From DATARN01 sp963851105 (GTDB taxonomy: Bacteria > Actinomycetota > Acidimicrobiia > Acidimicrobiales > Palsa-688), in NCBI GenBank assembly GCA_963851105.1, contig CAWKNP010000001.1:1-64000 (forward strand): a DNA stretch of 64,000 nt, given 5' to 3'. Shown in pieces: positions 43,673 to 53,776 of this stretch. Position numbers and translations under genes: made by a program. The notes below the pieces were generated by a model. The model did not search any database. It worked only from the letters and a program-made list of their open reading frames with translations, and had not been told where the DNA came from. Position 1 is the stretch's first letter; each line of letters opens with the position of its first letter.

Positions 43673-44380
43673 CTAGCGGCCGGTCTTGTGGCCCATCATC
43701 TGGTCGATGGTGGCCAGCATGGTGGAGCCGGAGCGCATGCCGCCAAGGGGCCAGAAGCCGATCTCGAGGTGCGGTGCCGTGGACATGCCGACGCGGCCAA
43801 AGCCGACGATGCCGATCTGCTGGCCCGCCGTGACTTTGGCCCCGACGGGCACGATGTTGGCGCCGGCGTGGCCGTAATAGACGATCTTGCCCGCCAGTGG
43901 CCCGTCGGTGATCTGCAGGACCGGGATGTTCGGCCCGAATCCCGAGGTCCCGGGGCCACCCTCTTGGATGATGATCCCTGTGCCCATGGCGTACAGCGGC
44001 GTGCCGCCGGGGGCCAGGTAGTCGACGCCCTGGTCGACGCTGCCCCCGCGCATGTACTGCACGGGAAGCGGGACGCCGGGGGGCGGGCCGGGAGGCACCG
44101 GGTCAGGCGCGTCGTGCTCGAACTTCAAGGTGAGCGGCGGCGTCGAAACCATGACGGCCAGCAGGGACTGCGTCGCCGCGGCCGGCGTGAACGTGGGGAT
44201 CTGCCGGTCCGGGGAGGCGGTGCCACCGCCGCGGCGCGACCCGGTGCCCCGCGCTGCGAACGTGCCCGCGGTGAGGCCGACGACGCACACCGATACCGAC
44301 AAGAAGGCGCCAAGACGGCGACGGCGCAGGGCGGCGGCCCGGGCTCGATGCCGCGGAATCCCGCGTCGATGCAGCCTCAA
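43673..44380 (-). CDS. M23-like (LytM) secreted protein with altered zinc ligands
   Basis: 235 aa. An N-terminal basic stretch and membrane/signal helix (LGAFLSVSVCVVGLTAGTFAA) precede a LytM/M23 domain (about 120-225). The classical HxxxD motif reads DQGVD (His replaced by Asp) and the HxH motif reads PHLEIG (second His replaced by Glu), whereas the intermediate His (YYGHAG) is kept. The order VDQGVDY, YGHA, VGAKVTAGQQIG, VGMSTAPHLEIG matches what I remember as a recurrent actinobacterial subfamily, so it is likely functional in some way, perhaps as a non-catalytic regulator of wall hydrolysis. Confidence 0.8.
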   Translation of the reverse strand: MRLHRRGIPRHRARAAALRRRRLGAFLSVSVCVVGLTAGTFAARGTGSRRGGGTASPDRQIPTFTPAAATQSLLAVMVSTPPLTLKFEHDAPDPVPPGPPPGVPLPVQYMRGGSVDQGVDYLAPGGTPLYAMGTGIIIQEGGPGTSGFGPNIPVLQITDGPLAGKIVYYGHAGANIVPVGAKVTAGQQIGIVGFGRVGMSTAPHLEIGFWPLGGMRSGSTMLATIDQMMGHKTGR

Positions 44381-44447
44381 CGATCCACGTCTCCCCCTCG
44401 GCCCAGGCGCAATAGGGGCAAACCGTAGCCAATGCCGACAGGTTCAC

Positions 44448-46049
44448 TCAAGAATGGGGGATCGGGACCCGTTTCGCCACGACGACGCCCTTAGTGTCGT
44501 AGACCACCGTGAACGATCCGCCGGGCCCGGTGAGCTGATCCAGGAGGGTGCGCTCAGGGGGGCCGAGAGTGGCCCGGTCGAGGATGAGCCACTTGACGGT
44601 GGCCGGGTTGCCCCGATCGTTGTTGATCCCGTAGTTGACGCTCTCCCACGGGTTCGGGAACTCGAAGGCGTACTGCCGGTGGGTAACCTGGGGCGTCAGG
44701 TAGTACGTCACGCTGACCCCGTCACCGGAGGGGACCATGTCGACGGCGGTGTGTAGCTCGCGGCTGATGTTGTTGTGGGCCAGCCACACGCCCTTGTGGA
44801 ACTGGGTACTGATCGGCGACAGGCCCCAGGCCACCGCGCCCGCCAGTGACGTGGCCGCCAAGACCCCCACGGCGAAGGGCACGAGGGAAGGCAAGTGGCG
44901 CCGGATGAACGCCAACGCCTCGACGGTGGCGAGGAACGAGCCGACGATGACCAAGCTGGCGTACTGGCTCTTGATGGTCGCGCCCTGCACGACCTGGGCG
45001 GTGACGTCCACGCCGAACTGAGGGCCGCCGATAAGGAAGACGGGGATGGCGAGGAGGGGGATGAAGGCCAGGGGCGCGAACATCTGGACGTAGTAGGTGC
45101 GCCGGTCGGGGAGCTGCGCCAGGTGCCAGACGCGGCTCGGGTGGCGGATGGCGTTGAAGATGACCTGGGGGATGGTCGCCCCGAGGGAGGGGAAGAAGGA
45201 GTCGTAGAACGGCGGCCGGCCGTGGTTGCGCCAGGGGATGATCACCTTTGTGCACAGGAGGTACCAGGCGAGGGCGACCGCGGCGGTGGCGAGCCCGATC
45301 CGCCGCCGCTGCTGCCGGTCGCGGGCGAGATCTCGGCCGTCCTGGTCGGGGGAAACCGCCGCCGGTTTCATCCACAAGGCCACAACCCCACCGAGCATGA
45401 TCAGCGAGAGGGCGACGTCCTCCTTGCACAGAAGGGCCACCGCCACTGCGACCGCGAACCATCGCCACTTGCCCCGCACCGCCAGCCAGTAGGCGAACAG
45501 CAGCGGCGTGATGGCCAGTGAGTCGGGGTGGTAGGCCCACCAGGTCACCCAGTTGACCGCGGGGTACAGGAGGTAGGCGAGCGGGGGGACGAGGGCCAGC
45601 CACGGGTTGTGCAGGCGGTCCCGGGCCAGCAGCCACAGCGGTATGGCGCCCGCGGCCACCGCCAGGGTGTGGACCACTATCAGGAAGTGCGGGCCGGCCC
45701 CCAACCAGTAGAAGGGCACGAACGCCATCGAGACCACGTTGACGTGGTGGGCGAAGTAGTCCAGGCCGCGCACGGTGACAAAGGTCGGCCGGCCCTGCGA
45801 GGCCAACCAGATGCCTTGGTCGTGGATGCCGATGTCGAAGCCGAAGGTCCCGAAGTTGGACTGCTGGCGGTAGACGAGAAAGCCGAAGACCAGCCAGTAC
45901 AGGGCGACCATGGCGGCCAGCACCGCCACCGGGCGGCGATCGGTGGCCGCCACCGTCTCGGTCACGCCGCCGGCATCGGTATCGATGGAGCCCGGTCGCT
46001 CCGGCGGGGGTTCGGTCGTACCTTCTTCGACCGCCACGCCCGGAATCAT
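44448..46049 (-). CDS. DUF2079 family integral membrane protein
   Basis: 533 aa from ATG 46049. After a cytoplasmic acidic N-terminus there are about ten membrane helices. The family signature near the first loop is visible (FGTFGFDIGIHDQGIWLASQGRPTFVTVRGLDYFAHHVNVV), as is YHPDSLAITPLLFAYW. The fold resembles GT-C glycosyltransferases, with conserved acidic and His residues in the first outer loop. A polyprenyl-phosphate sugar transfer role is inferred; no substrate is known. It is divergent from obgE across 99 bp. Confidence 0.85.
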   Translation of the reverse strand: MIPGVAVEEGTTEPPPERPGSIDTDAGGVTETVAATDRRPVAVLAAMVALYWLVFGFLVYRQQSNFGTFGFDIGIHDQGIWLASQGRPTFVTVRGLDYFAHHVNVVSMAFVPFYWLGAGPHFLIVVHTLAVAAGAIPLWLLARDRLHNPWLALVPPLAYLLYPAVNWVTWWAYHPDSLAITPLLFAYWLAVRGKWRWFAVAVAVALLCKEDVALSLIMLGGVVALWMKPAAVSPDQDGRDLARDRQQRRRIGLATAAVALAWYLLCTKVIIPWRNHGRPPFYDSFFPSLGATIPQVIFNAIRHPSRVWHLAQLPDRRTYYVQMFAPLAFIPLLAIPVFLIGGPQFGVDVTAQVVQGATIKSQYASLVIVGSFLATVEALAFIRRHLPSLVPFAVGVLAATSLAGAVAWGLSPISTQFHKGVWLAHNNISRELHTAVDMVPSGDGVSVTYYLTPQVTHRQYAFEFPNPWESVNYGINNDRGNPATVKWLILDRATLGPPERTLLDQLTGPGGSFTVVYDTKGVVVAKRVPIPHS

Positions 46050-46135
46050 CGCTCGTCGGCAGGCCTCCGCGAAAGGCGCACCGGAAGGCGTCGGCGAAAG
46101 CCGGGAACAGCATGGGAGCCGTACCGGGGTCCCGG

Positions 46136-46141
46136 TACCCT
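46136..46141 (+). promoter_or_regulatory. Candidate -10 element (TACCCT) of obgE
   Basis: TACCCT lies 7 bp before the GTG start of obgE, with no Shine-Dalgarno sequence between. Confidence 0.4.
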
Positions 46142-46148
46142 CGTAGCA

Positions 46149-47398
<1,250 letters not shown>

Positions 47399-47402
<4 letters not shown>

Positions 47403-48512
47403 CCGCCGCCGCCGGGGCGGCGACGATCGTCGTCAAGATCGGGACGTCGTCGATCACCGACACCCGGGGGGTCATCTCCGAGCCGGCCATCGCCAAGCTG
47501 TGTGCCGAGGTGGCGGCCCGCCACCGCCTCGGTGACCGGGTCGTGATCGTGACCAGTGGCGCCATCGCCGCCGGCCTCCCCGCCCTCGGGCTCTCCGACA
47601 ACCCGCCGACCGACTCGCCCACGTTGCAGGCCATCTCGGCGGTGGGCCAGAGCCGGCTCCTGCGGGTCTACGACGACGCGCCTGGGGCGCAACGGCCTCG
47701 TCGGCGGCCAGTGCCTGCTGGCCCCGCTCGACTTCGTCGACCGCAAGCACTACCTCCATGCCCGCCAGACCCTCGGTCGCCTGCTCGACCTCGGTGTCGT
47801 GCCCGTCGTCAACGAGAACGACGCCATCGCCGACGACGAGGTCCGCTTCGGCGACAACGACCGGCTGGCGGCACTGGTCGCCCACCTGGTCGGGGCCCAA
47901 CTGCTGGTGCTGCTCACCGACGCCCCCGGGCTGTTCACCGCCGACCCCCGCTTCGACGCCGATGCCTCGCTCATCGACGAGATCGTCGAGGTCGATCAGG
48001 CCCTCGAGGCGGTCGCCGGCCGTTCGGGCAACCCGCGGGGCAGCGGCGGCATGGCGTCCAAGCTGGCGGCCGCCAAGATCGCGTCGTGGTCGGGCGTCCG
48101 CGCCGTCATCGCGGCCGCCGACCGTCCCGGGGTGCTGGACGAGGCGGTCGCCGGCGTTGCCGGCGTGGGGACGATCATCCACCCCCGGGACCGGCGCCTC
48201 TCGGCCCGCAAACTGTGGATCGCCTTCGCCGTCGGCGCCAGCGGGACGGTGGTCGTCGACGACGGCGCCCGCACGGCGCTGGTGCAGCGGGCCACCTCGT
48301 TGCTGCCGGCCGGCGTGGTCGGCGTCGAAGGGTCCTTCGATGCCGACGACGCGGTCGAGATCGCGGGCACCGACGGGCGGGTGTTCGCCAAGGGCCTCGT
48401 GCGCCACCGAGCGGAACGGGTCAAGGAATGGGCCGGGCGTCGGACCTCGTCCCTGCCGCCCCATGTGGCCCACGAGGTCGTCCACCGTGACGACCTCGTG
48501 ATGCTTCCTTAG
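47399..48512 (+). CDS. proB: Glutamate 5-kinase (frame interrupted by one extra base)
   Basis: First step of proline synthesis, phosphorylating glutamate. GTG 47399 opens the frame with IVVKIGTSSITD and VIVTSGAIAAGLPALGL. At about 47682 the sequence GACGACGCGCCTGGGGCGC carries one base too many: after VYDDA the frame moves to LGRNGLVGGQCLLAPLDFVDRKHY. The rest is intact: VPVVNENDAIADDE, FGDNDRLAALVA, LLTDAPGLFTADPR, GSGGMASKLAAAKIA and a C-terminal PUA domain (about 275-370). The gene length, 1114 bp, equals 371 codons plus one base. With everything else perfect, a sequencing or assembly error is likelier than a dead gene. Confidence 0.88.
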
Positions 48513-48549
48513 GGCGATTTGGCGGAAGAAAGGTTGACGAACGTCGCCG

Positions 48550-49416
48550 TCAGGCGCTGCGCCCCGGGTCGTCGGGGCGGCTGGCGGGTACCGCATCTCC
48601 GGGATCGGCCATCGCGGCGGTGTTGCCGGTGCCGGTCTGGCCGGCGGCGGGCACCGCCTGCTGGGCGGGCGCCGCCAGGGCGTCGGGAGCGCCACTGGCC
48701 AAGCCCAGCTGGCTGCGCAGCTCGGACAGGCGCGACTGGGCCTCGGTGTTGAGGCTGGCCTGCTCGACCTCGAGCATCCGCGACTCCACGGTCTGGCTCT
48801 GGAGCTCGGAAGCGCCGATGGCCCGGGCGTAGCGGGCCTCGATCTTGTCGCGGACCGAGTCGAAGCTGGGCACGTCCTGGCCGACGGTCTCCGACAGGGT
48901 CGCCATGGCCTTGTTCATCTGTTCCTGCATCTTGGTCTGGTCGAGCTGCGACATCAGCTTCTGCCGCTCGGCCAGCTTCTTCTGCAGGGCGGAGGAGTTT
49001 TGCTGCACCGCCGACTTGGCCTGGTTGGCGGCCTGGGTCGTCTGCAGGTGCATGTTCTTCAGGTCGTCGACCTGCTTCTCGACGGCGATGAGGCGGTTGG
49101 CGAAGCCTTCCGCGGCCTGGTTGTACTCCGCGGCCTTGGCCGTGTCACCCCGGCGCTGGGCGTCGTCGACCATGAGCAGTGCCTGGCGGGTCGAGCCGTT
49201 GAGGCGTTCCAGCTCCTCCATGGCCCGGTTGAGGCGCATCTCGGTCTGCTTCTGGTTGGCGATGACGTTGGCCGCCTGCTCGGTGAGGCGGCGGTGCTGG
49301 TCCTGGGCCTCGCCGATCGCCTGTTCCAACTGGACCTTCGGATCGGCGTGCTCCTCGAACTTCGTGTTCGCGGAGGCGCCCATGTACGCCCAGACCCGTC
49401 TGAAGAACTTGAACAT
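48550..49416 (-). CDS. PspA/IM30 family membrane-stress protein
   Basis: 288 aa from ATG 49416. An amphipathic N-terminal helix (FKFFRRVWAYMGASANTKFEEHADPKVQLEQAIGEA) precedes long coiled coils typical of PspA/Vipp1 (about 35-220). A Pro/Ala-rich tail of about 50 residues extends the usual length. PspA belongs to the ESCRT-III superfamily: it oligomerises on damaged membranes and blocks proton leak. No PspB, PspC or PspF-like gene is nearby; instead a membrane protein, an AAA+ ATPase and, divergently, an SPFH and a Tim44-like gene are present. Confidence 0.9.
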   Translation of the reverse strand: MFKFFRRVWAYMGASANTKFEEHADPKVQLEQAIGEAQDQHRRLTEQAANVIANQKQTEMRLNRAMEELERLNGSTRQALLMVDDAQRRGDTAKAAEYNQAAEGFANRLIAVEKQVDDLKNMHLQTTQAANQAKSAVQQNSSALQKKLAERQKLMSQLDQTKMQEQMNKAMATLSETVGQDVPSFDSVRDKIEARYARAIGASELQSQTVESRMLEVEQASLNTEAQSRLSELRSQLGLASGAPDALAAPAQQAVPAAGQTGTGNTAAMADPGDAVPASRPDDPGRSA

Positions 49417-49517
49417 GATCCGATGGTAGGCCAGGACCCCGCCGATTACCGCCGATGAAGGTCCTTCCGCTCTCGATGAGGACCAAACGGCGCCCCAGAA
49501 TCCGGTCCGTTGGCCAG

Positions 49518-50333
49518 TTAGGTTCGCCGAAGCGGCGTGTGGCCGCCGCCGCCTGCGGTCGTCTCCTCGAGGGCCAGGCGCAGGGACTCGATCTCGCCCA
49601 CCACGGAGTCGACGTTGCCCGCCAGCTCCCCGGCGGCGGCGGCGTCGGCACAGTCGAGGGACAGCTCGACGGCCGAGGCGACGGCTGCGTTGAGCTCGGC
49701 GGTCAGGACCCGCAGGCGGTCCGTCGTCCGCTGGGCCGCGGCCTCGATGCGGCGGGCCGCCTGGAGCTGGGCGGCCAGCGCCGCCTCGGTCTCGTCGCCG
49801 GCTCTGCCGGCCTCGGCTGACTGGCCACGGGGGCGATGTGCCTGGAAACTCCTCAGTTGGCTGCTCTTGCCGTCGGGATCGAGGCCGGCGCGCGCCGCGT
49901 CCAATGCCGCGCCCAGGTTGGCGACGCGCCAACATTCCCGGACCCCGTCGTGCACCCGGTTCGCGACCTCGCCGAGCCGGTCGCGCAGCGGTCCTGGCTG
50001 GCTGCGGGCCACGGTTTGGTCGAATTTGGCCTGGGCGGTGAGGGACTCCCGCACGAAGCTCCGCCACGGTTCGCGCACCGCGTAGGGATCGATCATTTCG
50101 GGCCGGTCGGCCCGGTGCCGGCGGCGGGCGGCCCGGGCGGCGGCGGCCGCGACACGACCGGCCCAGCAACAAGCGCCGAGGATCACCGCGGGAGCGACGC
50201 CGCCGGCCAGCAGCCCGATGAGGGCCCCGGTGCCCGCCAGCACCAGCGCCGACGGCGAGACCGCGGCGCGAGCGGCGGCGGGAACCGGCGCCGGCAACAG
50301 CTCCTCACTCGGGTCGGGAACGCGCGCCATCAT
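49518..50333 (-). CDS. Membrane-anchored helical protein of unknown function
   Basis: 271 aa from ATG 50333 (MMARVPDP). One or two hydrophobic helices near residues 27-60 (SALVLAGTGALIGLLAGGVAPAVILGACCWAG) are followed by a basic segment and a long helical, Ala/Glu-rich region (about 95-250) with coiled-coil character (AAQLQAARRIEAAAQRTTDRLRVLTAELNAAV). It is encoded between pspA and the AAA+ gene on the same strand, so it may anchor or recruit PspA. No family recognised. Confidence 0.7.
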   Translation of the reverse strand: MMARVPDPSEELLPAPVPAAARAAVSPSALVLAGTGALIGLLAGGVAPAVILGACCWAGRVAAAAARAARRRHRADRPEMIDPYAVREPWRSFVRESLTAQAKFDQTVARSQPGPLRDRLGEVANRVHDGVRECWRVANLGAALDAARAGLDPDGKSSQLRSFQAHRPRGQSAEAGRAGDETEAALAAQLQAARRIEAAAQRTTDRLRVLTAELNAAVASAVELSLDCADAAAAGELAGNVDSVVGEIESLRLALEETTAGGGGHTPLRRT

Positions 50334-50371
50334 CAGACCTCCAGGGTAGGGGCGGTCGGGAACTTTCGGGG

Positions 50372-51811
50372 TCAGATGGTTGCGTCGCGGCCGATGTCGG
50401 CCGCGGTCAGCTCGCACAGGTCGTTGTCGGTCGGGTTTTCCAGGTCCACGACCCGCCCCGCCTGGCGCTCGAGGGCGGCCTCGAACAGGTTGCGGGCCAG
50501 CCGCCCGTTGCCGAACCCCTTTCCCCGAGGCTCCGCCTCGAACAACTGCCGGACCCGCGCCCGGGCCTCCAGTGTGAGGTGATACGTGCTGTCGTCGCAC
50601 AGCGAGTCGAGGATTTCCACCAGTTCGTCGGTGGTGTAGTCCGGGAAGCGGATCGTCCGGGGGAAGCGGGAGCGCAGCCCCGGGTTGGCGTTCACGAACT
50701 CGTCCATCTCGTCGGGGTAACCGGCGGCCACCACGACGACCTCGTCGCGGCGGTCCTCGATCAGCTTCACCAGCGTGTCGATGGCCTCCTGGCCGAAGCT
50801 GTCCTCGTCACCTTGGTTCAGGGCGTACGCCTCGTCGATGAGCAGGACGCCGCCGGCCGCGGAATCGAACACCGCCGTCGTCTTTGTGGCGGTCTGGCCC
50901 ATGTACCCGGCGACGAGGTCGGAGCGCCCGGCTTCGACCAACTGGCCCCTCTCGACCACGCCGAGCGTGCAGTAGATCTGGGCGACCAGCCGGGCAACGG
51001 TCGTCTTGCCCGTCCCCGGATTCCCGGTGAACACCAGATGGTGGCTGGCCTCGGCGACGGGCAGCCCCCGCTGGCGGCGCAGCTGCTGCACCCGGATCAG
51101 GCTGCTGACCAGCCGGACCTGGGCCTTCACCTCCTTGAGCCCGATCATGGCGTCGAGCTCGCTCAGCAGCTCCTCGAGGGGGCGAGGCGGCCCCGGTGCT
51201 GACGCTCGTGGGGGAGCCACCTCGGGCCCCGCGGGCGCGACCGCCGTGGCCTCGATCGCGTGGCCGCTGAGCGGCGACCGGCCGGTCCACGGGTTGCGCA
51301 GGCCGGCGCCCTCCATGGCCCGCAACAGCGTCGTGCGGAACTGGTCCAACGCCTGCAGCTCGCCCGGGGTGGTGAGGGTGTCGGCTGCGCAGGTGGCGTG
51401 GGCGATCTCCATGGCGGCGTCGTAGTAGCGCCACGAGTTCAGGCTCCCGTATTTGCGGTCCGAGTCGATCAGGAGGGAAAAGAGGGGTGATGCCGTCGCC
51501 AGCCAGGTGCGGGCGCCGTCGAGGACGGCGCGCTGGCGGATGTCGGCCCCGGTCATCCCGGTGATCGGCGTGTCGAACCGGCTGCCGAAGGCTCCCACCA
51601 AGGCCTCGAGCTCGTCGGTCGTGTGCGTCCCGTCGGCATCGGCGAAGGCCGCGGCAACGTGCCACGCCTCGGCCGCGACGTCGCTGACCAGGGCGCCGGC
51701 GGGGCGCCCGACCGAGTTGGCGAGGATGTCGAACGACTCCCCCACCTCGGAGATGAACCGGGTGACCGGTTCTGCCAGCGGGCCGGTCGCTATGGCCGGG
51801 GCTCCCGCCAC
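50372..51811 (-). CDS. TerB-like/CbxX-type AAA+ ATPase
   Basis: 479 aa from GTG 51811, overlapping the GNAT stop by about 20 bp. The N-terminal half (about 20-190) has two TerB-like helical segments with acidic turns (FADADGTHTTDELEALVGAFG and CAADTLTTPGELQALDQF). The C-terminal half is a CbxX/CfqX AAA+ domain as in EccA: ELLSELDAMIGLKEVKAQVR, Walker A FTGNPGTGKTTVARLVAQ, VAGYMGQTATKT, Walker B GGVLLIDEAYAL, RSRFPRTIRFPDYT. Such ATPases remodel protein assemblies. It lies two genes from pspA on the same strand. An assembly-remodelling role is inferred. Confidence 0.85.
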   Translation of the reverse strand: MAGAPAIATGPLAEPVTRFISEVGESFDILANSVGRPAGALVSDVAAEAWHVAAAFADADGTHTTDELEALVGAFGSRFDTPITGMTGADIRQRAVLDGARTWLATASPLFSLLIDSDRKYGSLNSWRYYDAAMEIAHATCAADTLTTPGELQALDQFRTTLLRAMEGAGLRNPWTGRSPLSGHAIEATAVAPAGPEVAPPRASAPGPPRPLEELLSELDAMIGLKEVKAQVRLVSSLIRVQQLRRQRGLPVAEASHHLVFTGNPGTGKTTVARLVAQIYCTLGVVERGQLVEAGRSDLVAGYMGQTATKTTAVFDSAAGGVLLIDEAYALNQGDEDSFGQEAIDTLVKLIEDRRDEVVVVAAGYPDEMDEFVNANPGLRSRFPRTIRFPDYTTDELVEILDSLCDDSTYHLTLEARARVRQLFEAEPRGKGFGNGRLARNLFEAALERQAGRVVDLENPTDNDLCELTAADIGRDATI

Positions 51812-52407
51812 ATGGGCCAGATCCGGGGACCGCCGCCGGGGAGGTCGAGGGTACCCGTCACCTCGAAGCCCAGCCGCTGGTAGAAGGCCAGGTTGTCCTC
51901 CCGGGAGGACTCGAGGTAGGCGGGGAGGTAGTCGCGGTCGCAGCGCTCGAGGACCGGCGCCAGCAGGGCGGAACCAACGCCCTGGCGCTGGTGGGCGGGG
52001 TCGGTCCCGACCACCGCCAGGTACCAGTGGGCCTCCGGGGGATGGAGGCGCTCGATGGCGCTGACGCACTGGACGGCGGCGCCGATGTGGCCCCGGAGCG
52101 TCCACACGAGGCGGGGAACGGCGCGCAGCAGGTTGGTCGGTGGGGTCCGCCAGCGGTTGGGGGGGGCCCACAGCGCCCCGCCCACCAGATCTCGAGTGGT
52201 GTACACCTCGTCGTGGGGCAGGTAGAGGTCACGCAGCTCCATGGCGAACAGGCGCGGGAGGCGGGAGGCACGCGCCTGGCTCGCGGGGACGAGCCAGCGC
52301 ATGACGGGATCCTCGGCGAAGGCCCGACCGAGCGCCACCGCCAGGGGCCGGGCGTCGTTCGTGCTGGCCTTGCGGATCGTCACTGTCACCGGAGGAACAG
52401 TTTGCAC
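51790..52407 (-). CDS. GNAT family N-acetyltransferase
   Basis: 205 aa. The acetyl-CoA-binding motif A is clear (YLAVVGTDPAHQRQGVGSALLAPVLERCDRD), with the opening TVTIRKASTNDARPLAVALGRAFAEDPVMRWLVP and LAFYQRLGFEVTGT typical of the family. It is the first gene of the four-gene minus-strand set with the AAA+ gene, the membrane protein and pspA. Substrate unknown. Confidence 0.88.
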   Translation of the reverse strand: MQTVPPVTVTIRKASTNDARPLAVALGRAFAEDPVMRWLVPASQARASRLPRLFAMELRDLYLPHDEVYTTRDLVGGALWAPPNRWRTPPTNLLRAVPRLVWTLRGHIGAAVQCVSAIERLHPPEAHWYLAVVGTDPAHQRQGVGSALLAPVLERCDRDYLPAYLESSREDNLAFYQRLGFEVTGTLDLPGGGPRIWPMWREPRP

Positions 52408-52531
52408 GGCGAGCCACCGTAGGTCGACCTGCGCCGATTGGCGGTGCCCAGTGCAGGCGGGGCCGGTACCCTTTTCTACCGGGGCCGATCCTCACGGCGT
52501 CAGCATTCATCAGGGGAAGGACGAGCCGTTC

Positions 52532-53776
52532 ATGGCGATCTTGGGACGTGAATTCATTGCGGTACCGGACGATCGCAAGGGGCAGATCGTCTTCAAATGG
52601 CCCGACGTCAACATCCGCAAGATGACGCGGGCGATCGTCGACGCCGACGAGCTGGCGGTGTTCATCAACACCGGCCAGGTGCTCGGAACCATGGGACCGG
52701 GGCGCCATCAGATCGACGCCAACGAGCTGCCGTTCCTCGGCGCCATCGTCGACTGGGCGACGGGCGGCAACGCCTACCGGGCCGAGCTGTACTTCGTCGG
52801 CACCCGGGAGTACACGGGAAACACATTCGGGGGTCGCATCGACGACGTCCAGGATCCCCAGACGGGGATGATCGTCACTCTGCGGGTCTTCGGCGACTAC
52901 TCCTTGCAGGTGAGCGACCCCGGCGCCCTGATCACCCGGCTCACCGGCACCGTCGACGTCACCAACAACCAGGCCATCACCTCCTGGGTCAGCGACCAGC
53001 TGCTCAAGGTCATGCGCACCCATGTGACGACCCAAATCGTGCGCAACGGGTGGCCCATCCTCGGCCTGTCGGCCTACACCACCGACATCGAGCAGACCGT
53101 GATCCAGCAGGGCAACGCCCAGCTCCAGTCCTACGGCCTGGCCATCATCCGGATGGGCAACTTCGACGTCAACCTCTCCGATGAGGACGAAGGCCAGCTC
53201 AAGGAGCTGGCCAAGGACACCGCCTACTCCCGCCTGGCGGGCAGCTTCCAGCAGTACGCCTCGGGCGAGATGATGAAAGGCGCCGGCGAGGGCATGTCCA
53301 AGGGCGGCGGTGCCACCGGCGGCGCCTTCATCGCCGCCGGCATGGGCCTCGGCGGTCAGGCGGCGGCTCCCATGCAGACCGGCCCGCCGCCTCCGCCGGG
53401 ACCGGGTTTCGCCGGCGGCGGCCAGGGCTTCGTCGGCGGCGGCCCGGCGCCGGCCGGCGGCGCCACCACCGCCACGGTGGAGTGCCCCAACTGCCACACC
53501 GCCAACGCCCCGACCGCCAAGTTCTGCGCCAACTGCGGCAAGTCGATGGCGCCGCCCACGATCACCTGCGCCAACTGCGGGGAGGCCAACGCCGTCGGGG
53601 CTCGCTTCTGCGGCAACTGCGGCCAGCCCCTCGGCCCGCAGCCCGTCCACTGCCCGTCGTGCGGCCACGAGGTGGCCCCCGACGCCCGGTTCTGCCCGAA
53701 CTGCGGCAACGCCATCGCCCCCGCGGCCCCCGCGGCCCCCGCGGCCACGACCCCCGACGAAGGCCAGGACGCGTGA
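52532..53776 (+). CDS. SPFH-domain protein with three C-terminal zinc ribbons (YdjI-like)
   Basis: 414 aa from ATG 52532. The SPFH/virion-core-like domain (about 1-240; LGREFIAVPDDRKGQIVFKWPDVNIRK, LRVFGDYSLQVSDPGALITRLTG) is followed by a Gly/Pro linker. Three double-Cys zinc ribbons come next: CPNC..CANC, CANC..CGNC and CPSC..CPNC (about 310-395). The domain set matches the YdjI-type SPFH protein which in B. subtilis works with a PspA homologue. Here it is divergent from the pspA set (124 bp from the GNAT start), with a TGATG overlap to the Tim44-like gene. Confidence 0.85.
   Translation: MAILGREFIAVPDDRKGQIVFKWPDVNIRKMTRAIVDADELAVFINTGQVLGTMGPGRHQIDANELPFLGAIVDWATGGNAYRAELYFVGTREYTGNTFGGRIDDVQDPQTGMIVTLRVFGDYSLQVSDPGALITRLTGTVDVTNNQAITSWVSDQLLKVMRTHVTTQIVRNGWPILGLSAYTTDIEQTVIQQGNAQLQSYGLAIIRMGNFDVNLSDEDEGQLKELAKDTAYSRLAGSFQQYASGEMMKGAGEGMSKGGGATGGAFIAAGMGLGGQAAAPMQTGPPPPPGPGFAGGGQGFVGGGPAPAGGATTATVECPNCHTANAPTAKFCANCGKSMAPPTITCANCGEANAVGARFCGNCGQPLGPQPVHCPSCGHEVAPDARFCPNCGNAIAPAAPAAPAATTPDEGQDA

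Noticed and set aside
50372..51811. EccA of a type VII secretion system
   Set aside because: The AAA domain is of that class, but no EccB-E, EsxA/B or mycosin genes are nearby and the N-terminus looks TerB-like.
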